Of a DNA stretch of 5,916 bases, positions 4,706 through 5,916 are shown piece by piece. The notes under the pieces are model-generated. The model saw only the letters and a program-made list of their open reading frames with translations, ran no database searches and was not told the origin of the DNA. The first letter of the stretch is position 1. Every line of letters starts with the position of its first letter. A program made the position numbers and the translations under genes. The DNA comes from Phycisphaerales bacterium. GTDB taxonomy: Bacteria > Planctomycetota > Phycisphaerae > Phycisphaerales > UBA1924. The stretch spans positions 1 to 5,916 of the forward strand of contig JAJDDL010000257.1 of the NCBI GenBank assembly GCA_029260335.1, given 5' to 3'.

Positions 4706-5916
4706 TCAGTCCTTGGCGATCTTCTTGCGGAACTCCTCGACGGAGACCTCTTCGACCTTCGCCTGGGAAAGCACCGCGTCCAACGCCTTGTGCTCGCGAA
4801 TCTGCTGGTAGATTGAGCTGACCTGGTTGCGCTGGATGAGATCTTGGCGGAGCTTCTCGGGACGCTGCCCCTGCTCCATCGCAAGCTGGGCGATGCGGCC
4901 GTTGATCTCCGCCTCGTTCACCTTGACATCGAGCTTCTCGGCGACCTGGTGCAAGATGAAGAACATCTTGAGTTCGCGCTGGGCCTCGGAGTCCGACGCC
5001 GCACGAATCTCGGCCATGTGCTCTTCGACTTGCGTCGCGTCGACGCCGCGATACATGAGTTCCATGCGCTTGCGCTCCTGGGTCCGGGTGGCCTGGGACG
5101 CGCTCAACCGCTCGGGCAGATCGATCTTCGTGTCTTCGATGAGCTTGTCGGAGACCTGCTGACGCATCGCGGCTTGCTGTTGCACCAAGGCACGCTGGGT
5201 GAGACGCGACTTGATTGCTTCGCGGAGCTGGTCCTCGCTCTCCATGCCGAACTGAGAAACGATGTTCTCGATCGGAGCGGGCATGATCCGATCAACGCGT
5301 TCGACGCTGAAGTCGATTGTCAGATCATCGCCCCGGATGGCCTCGACCTCGTGGTGGGCCGGGCCCTTGACCTTGATGGTGAATGAACTGCCGGGCTTGG
5401 GCTTGCCCATCTGCTTGGAGAAGTCCTCGACGAGGACGCCGAGCACCATGCCCTTGCCGTCCTTGTCCTTGGCCGGAACTTGAACGACCGCGCCCTCGAT
5501 GTCATAGTGGACCGTGCCGTCCTTGCCGGTCATCTTGCCGTGACCAGTCAGGTAATCGCCCGGCTCGGAACTCTCGCGCTCTTCGAGGTCGCCCTCGCTC
5601 ACGCAGAGCTTCTTGATCTCGTCCTCGATTGTCTCGTCCTCGACCTCGAACTGCGGCTTGAGGACCGCGAAGCCCTCAAGTTCGGGCAGCTCAAACTCCG
5701 GAACCACCTCGACCTCGACCTCGAAGGCCAAGGGCTTGCCGGAAACAAGCTCGACATCGGCGAGTTCCTCGGCGACCGGCTCTCCGACGACCTTGAGCTC
5801 GTGCTCCTCGATCGCCTGGGAGTATGCCCCGGCAACGAGCTGGTCCTTGGCCTCTTGACGCATGGCGTCGCCAAACTTCTTCTGGAGGAGCTGCTTGGGA
5901 GCATGCCCCTTGCGGA
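4706..5916 (-). CDS. tig: Trigger factor, ribosome-associated chaperone (N-terminus beyond the window)
   Basis: Trigger factor binds the ribosome near the exit tunnel and holds nascent chains in the cytoplasm. The frame is open to position 5916: upstream of the Met at 5863, 17 further codons read RKGHAPKQLLQKKFGDA. This is the end of the family's GFRxGxxP ribosome-binding loop and the following helix, so the true start lies roughly 40 codons outside the window and 5863 is internal. Numbering from the Met at 5863: the N-domain continues to about 65 (FEVEVEVVPEFELPELEGF). A PPIase-position domain covers about 85-195 (from EIKKLCVSEGDLEER to DLTIDFSVERVDRIMPAP). The helical C-domain covers about 200-380, with LPERL, FFILHQVAEKLDVKVNEAEI and the final KALDAVLSQAKVEEVS. 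Total length would be near the usual 430-450. The PPIase-position domain lacks the usual FKBP landmarks, so isomerase activity is doubtful. The clpP/clpX genes that often follow tig are absent here; the gene ends alone in a terminator. Confidence 0.95.
   Translation of the reverse strand, partial: RKGHAPKQLLQKKFGDAMRQEAKDQLVAGAYSQAIEEHELKVVGEPVAEELADVELVSGKPLAFEVEVEVVPEFELPELEGFAVLKPQFEVEDETIEDEIKKLCVSEGDLEERESSEPGDYLTGHGKMTGKDGTVHYDIEGAVVQVPAKDKDGKGMVLGVLVEDFSKQMGKPKPGSSFTIKVKGPAHHEVEAIRGDDLTIDFSVERVDRIMPAPIENIVSQFGMESEDQLREAIKSRLTQRALVQQQAAMRQQVSDKLIEDTKIDLPERLSASQATRTQERKRMELMYRGVDATQVEEHMAEIRAASDSEAQRELKMFFILHQVAEKLDVKVNEAEINGRIAQLAMEQGQRPEKLRQDLIQRNQVSSIYQQIREHKALDAVLSQAKVEEVSVEEFRKKIAKD

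Noticed and set aside
4451..4884. Open frames on both strands across the inverted repeat that each contain REALAQAWAS
   Set aside because: The shared peptide is simply the repeat arm translated from each strand. The frames also overlap the ends of the two real genes in other phases.
4706..5863. Trigger factor starting at the Met at 5863
   Set aside because: The frame continues upstream to the window edge with RKGHAP and the following helix of the trigger factor N-domain, so this Met is internal.

Overview
The window looks like chromosomal DNA from a GC-rich Gram-negative-type bacterium, most likely a planctomycete (Phycisphaerae-like). The lineage call is inference. It rests on a membrane protein that begins with a CxxC...CxxC zinc ribbon of the 'F-C-x2-C ... 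A-G-x4-C-P-x-C-G' type common in Planctomycetota, on a divergent trigger factor, and on overall base and codon use. There is no rRNA, tRNA or CRISPR array and no transposase.

Layout. (1) Positions 3385 down to 1, minus strand: a tightly packed sugar-polymer operon. A GT-B family 4 glycosyltransferase (1820-3385) is followed after 3 nt by a GT-A family 2 glycosyltransferase (116-1816). After 2 nt comes the start of a third gene (1-113), which runs off the window and begins like another family 4 glycosyltransferase. The spacing indicates one transcript, probably for exopolysaccharide, O-antigen or another surface glycan. (2) Positions 3386-3468: a short divergent intergenic region with a possible -10 box for the operon and a small dyad. 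(3) Positions 3469-4559, plus strand: two small membrane proteins. One has an N-terminal zinc ribbon, two membrane helices and a bacterial PH (bPH2/DUF304-like) domain. The other has two membrane helices and a C-terminal zinc ribbon. A possible 23-codon ORF lies between them and overlaps the second start by ATGA. (4) Positions 4560-4705: a convergent intergenic region almost filled by a long near-perfect inverted repeat. Each 32-nt arm is itself an imperfect hairpin. (5) Positions 4706-5916, minus strand: trigger factor (tig), the ribosome-associated chaperone, complete at the C-terminus and cut by the window edge at the N-terminus.

The most unusual item is the inverted repeat at 4577-4689. 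Two copies of the same hairpin module sit in opposite orientation, each in sense orientation 16-17 nt after the stop codon of its own gene. The copy behind tig is followed by a T-rich run and reads as a good intrinsic terminator. The arrangement resembles a REPIN/BIME-type pair, or a dispersed terminator module used twice. I see no convincing undescribed multi-gene defence or mobile system here.
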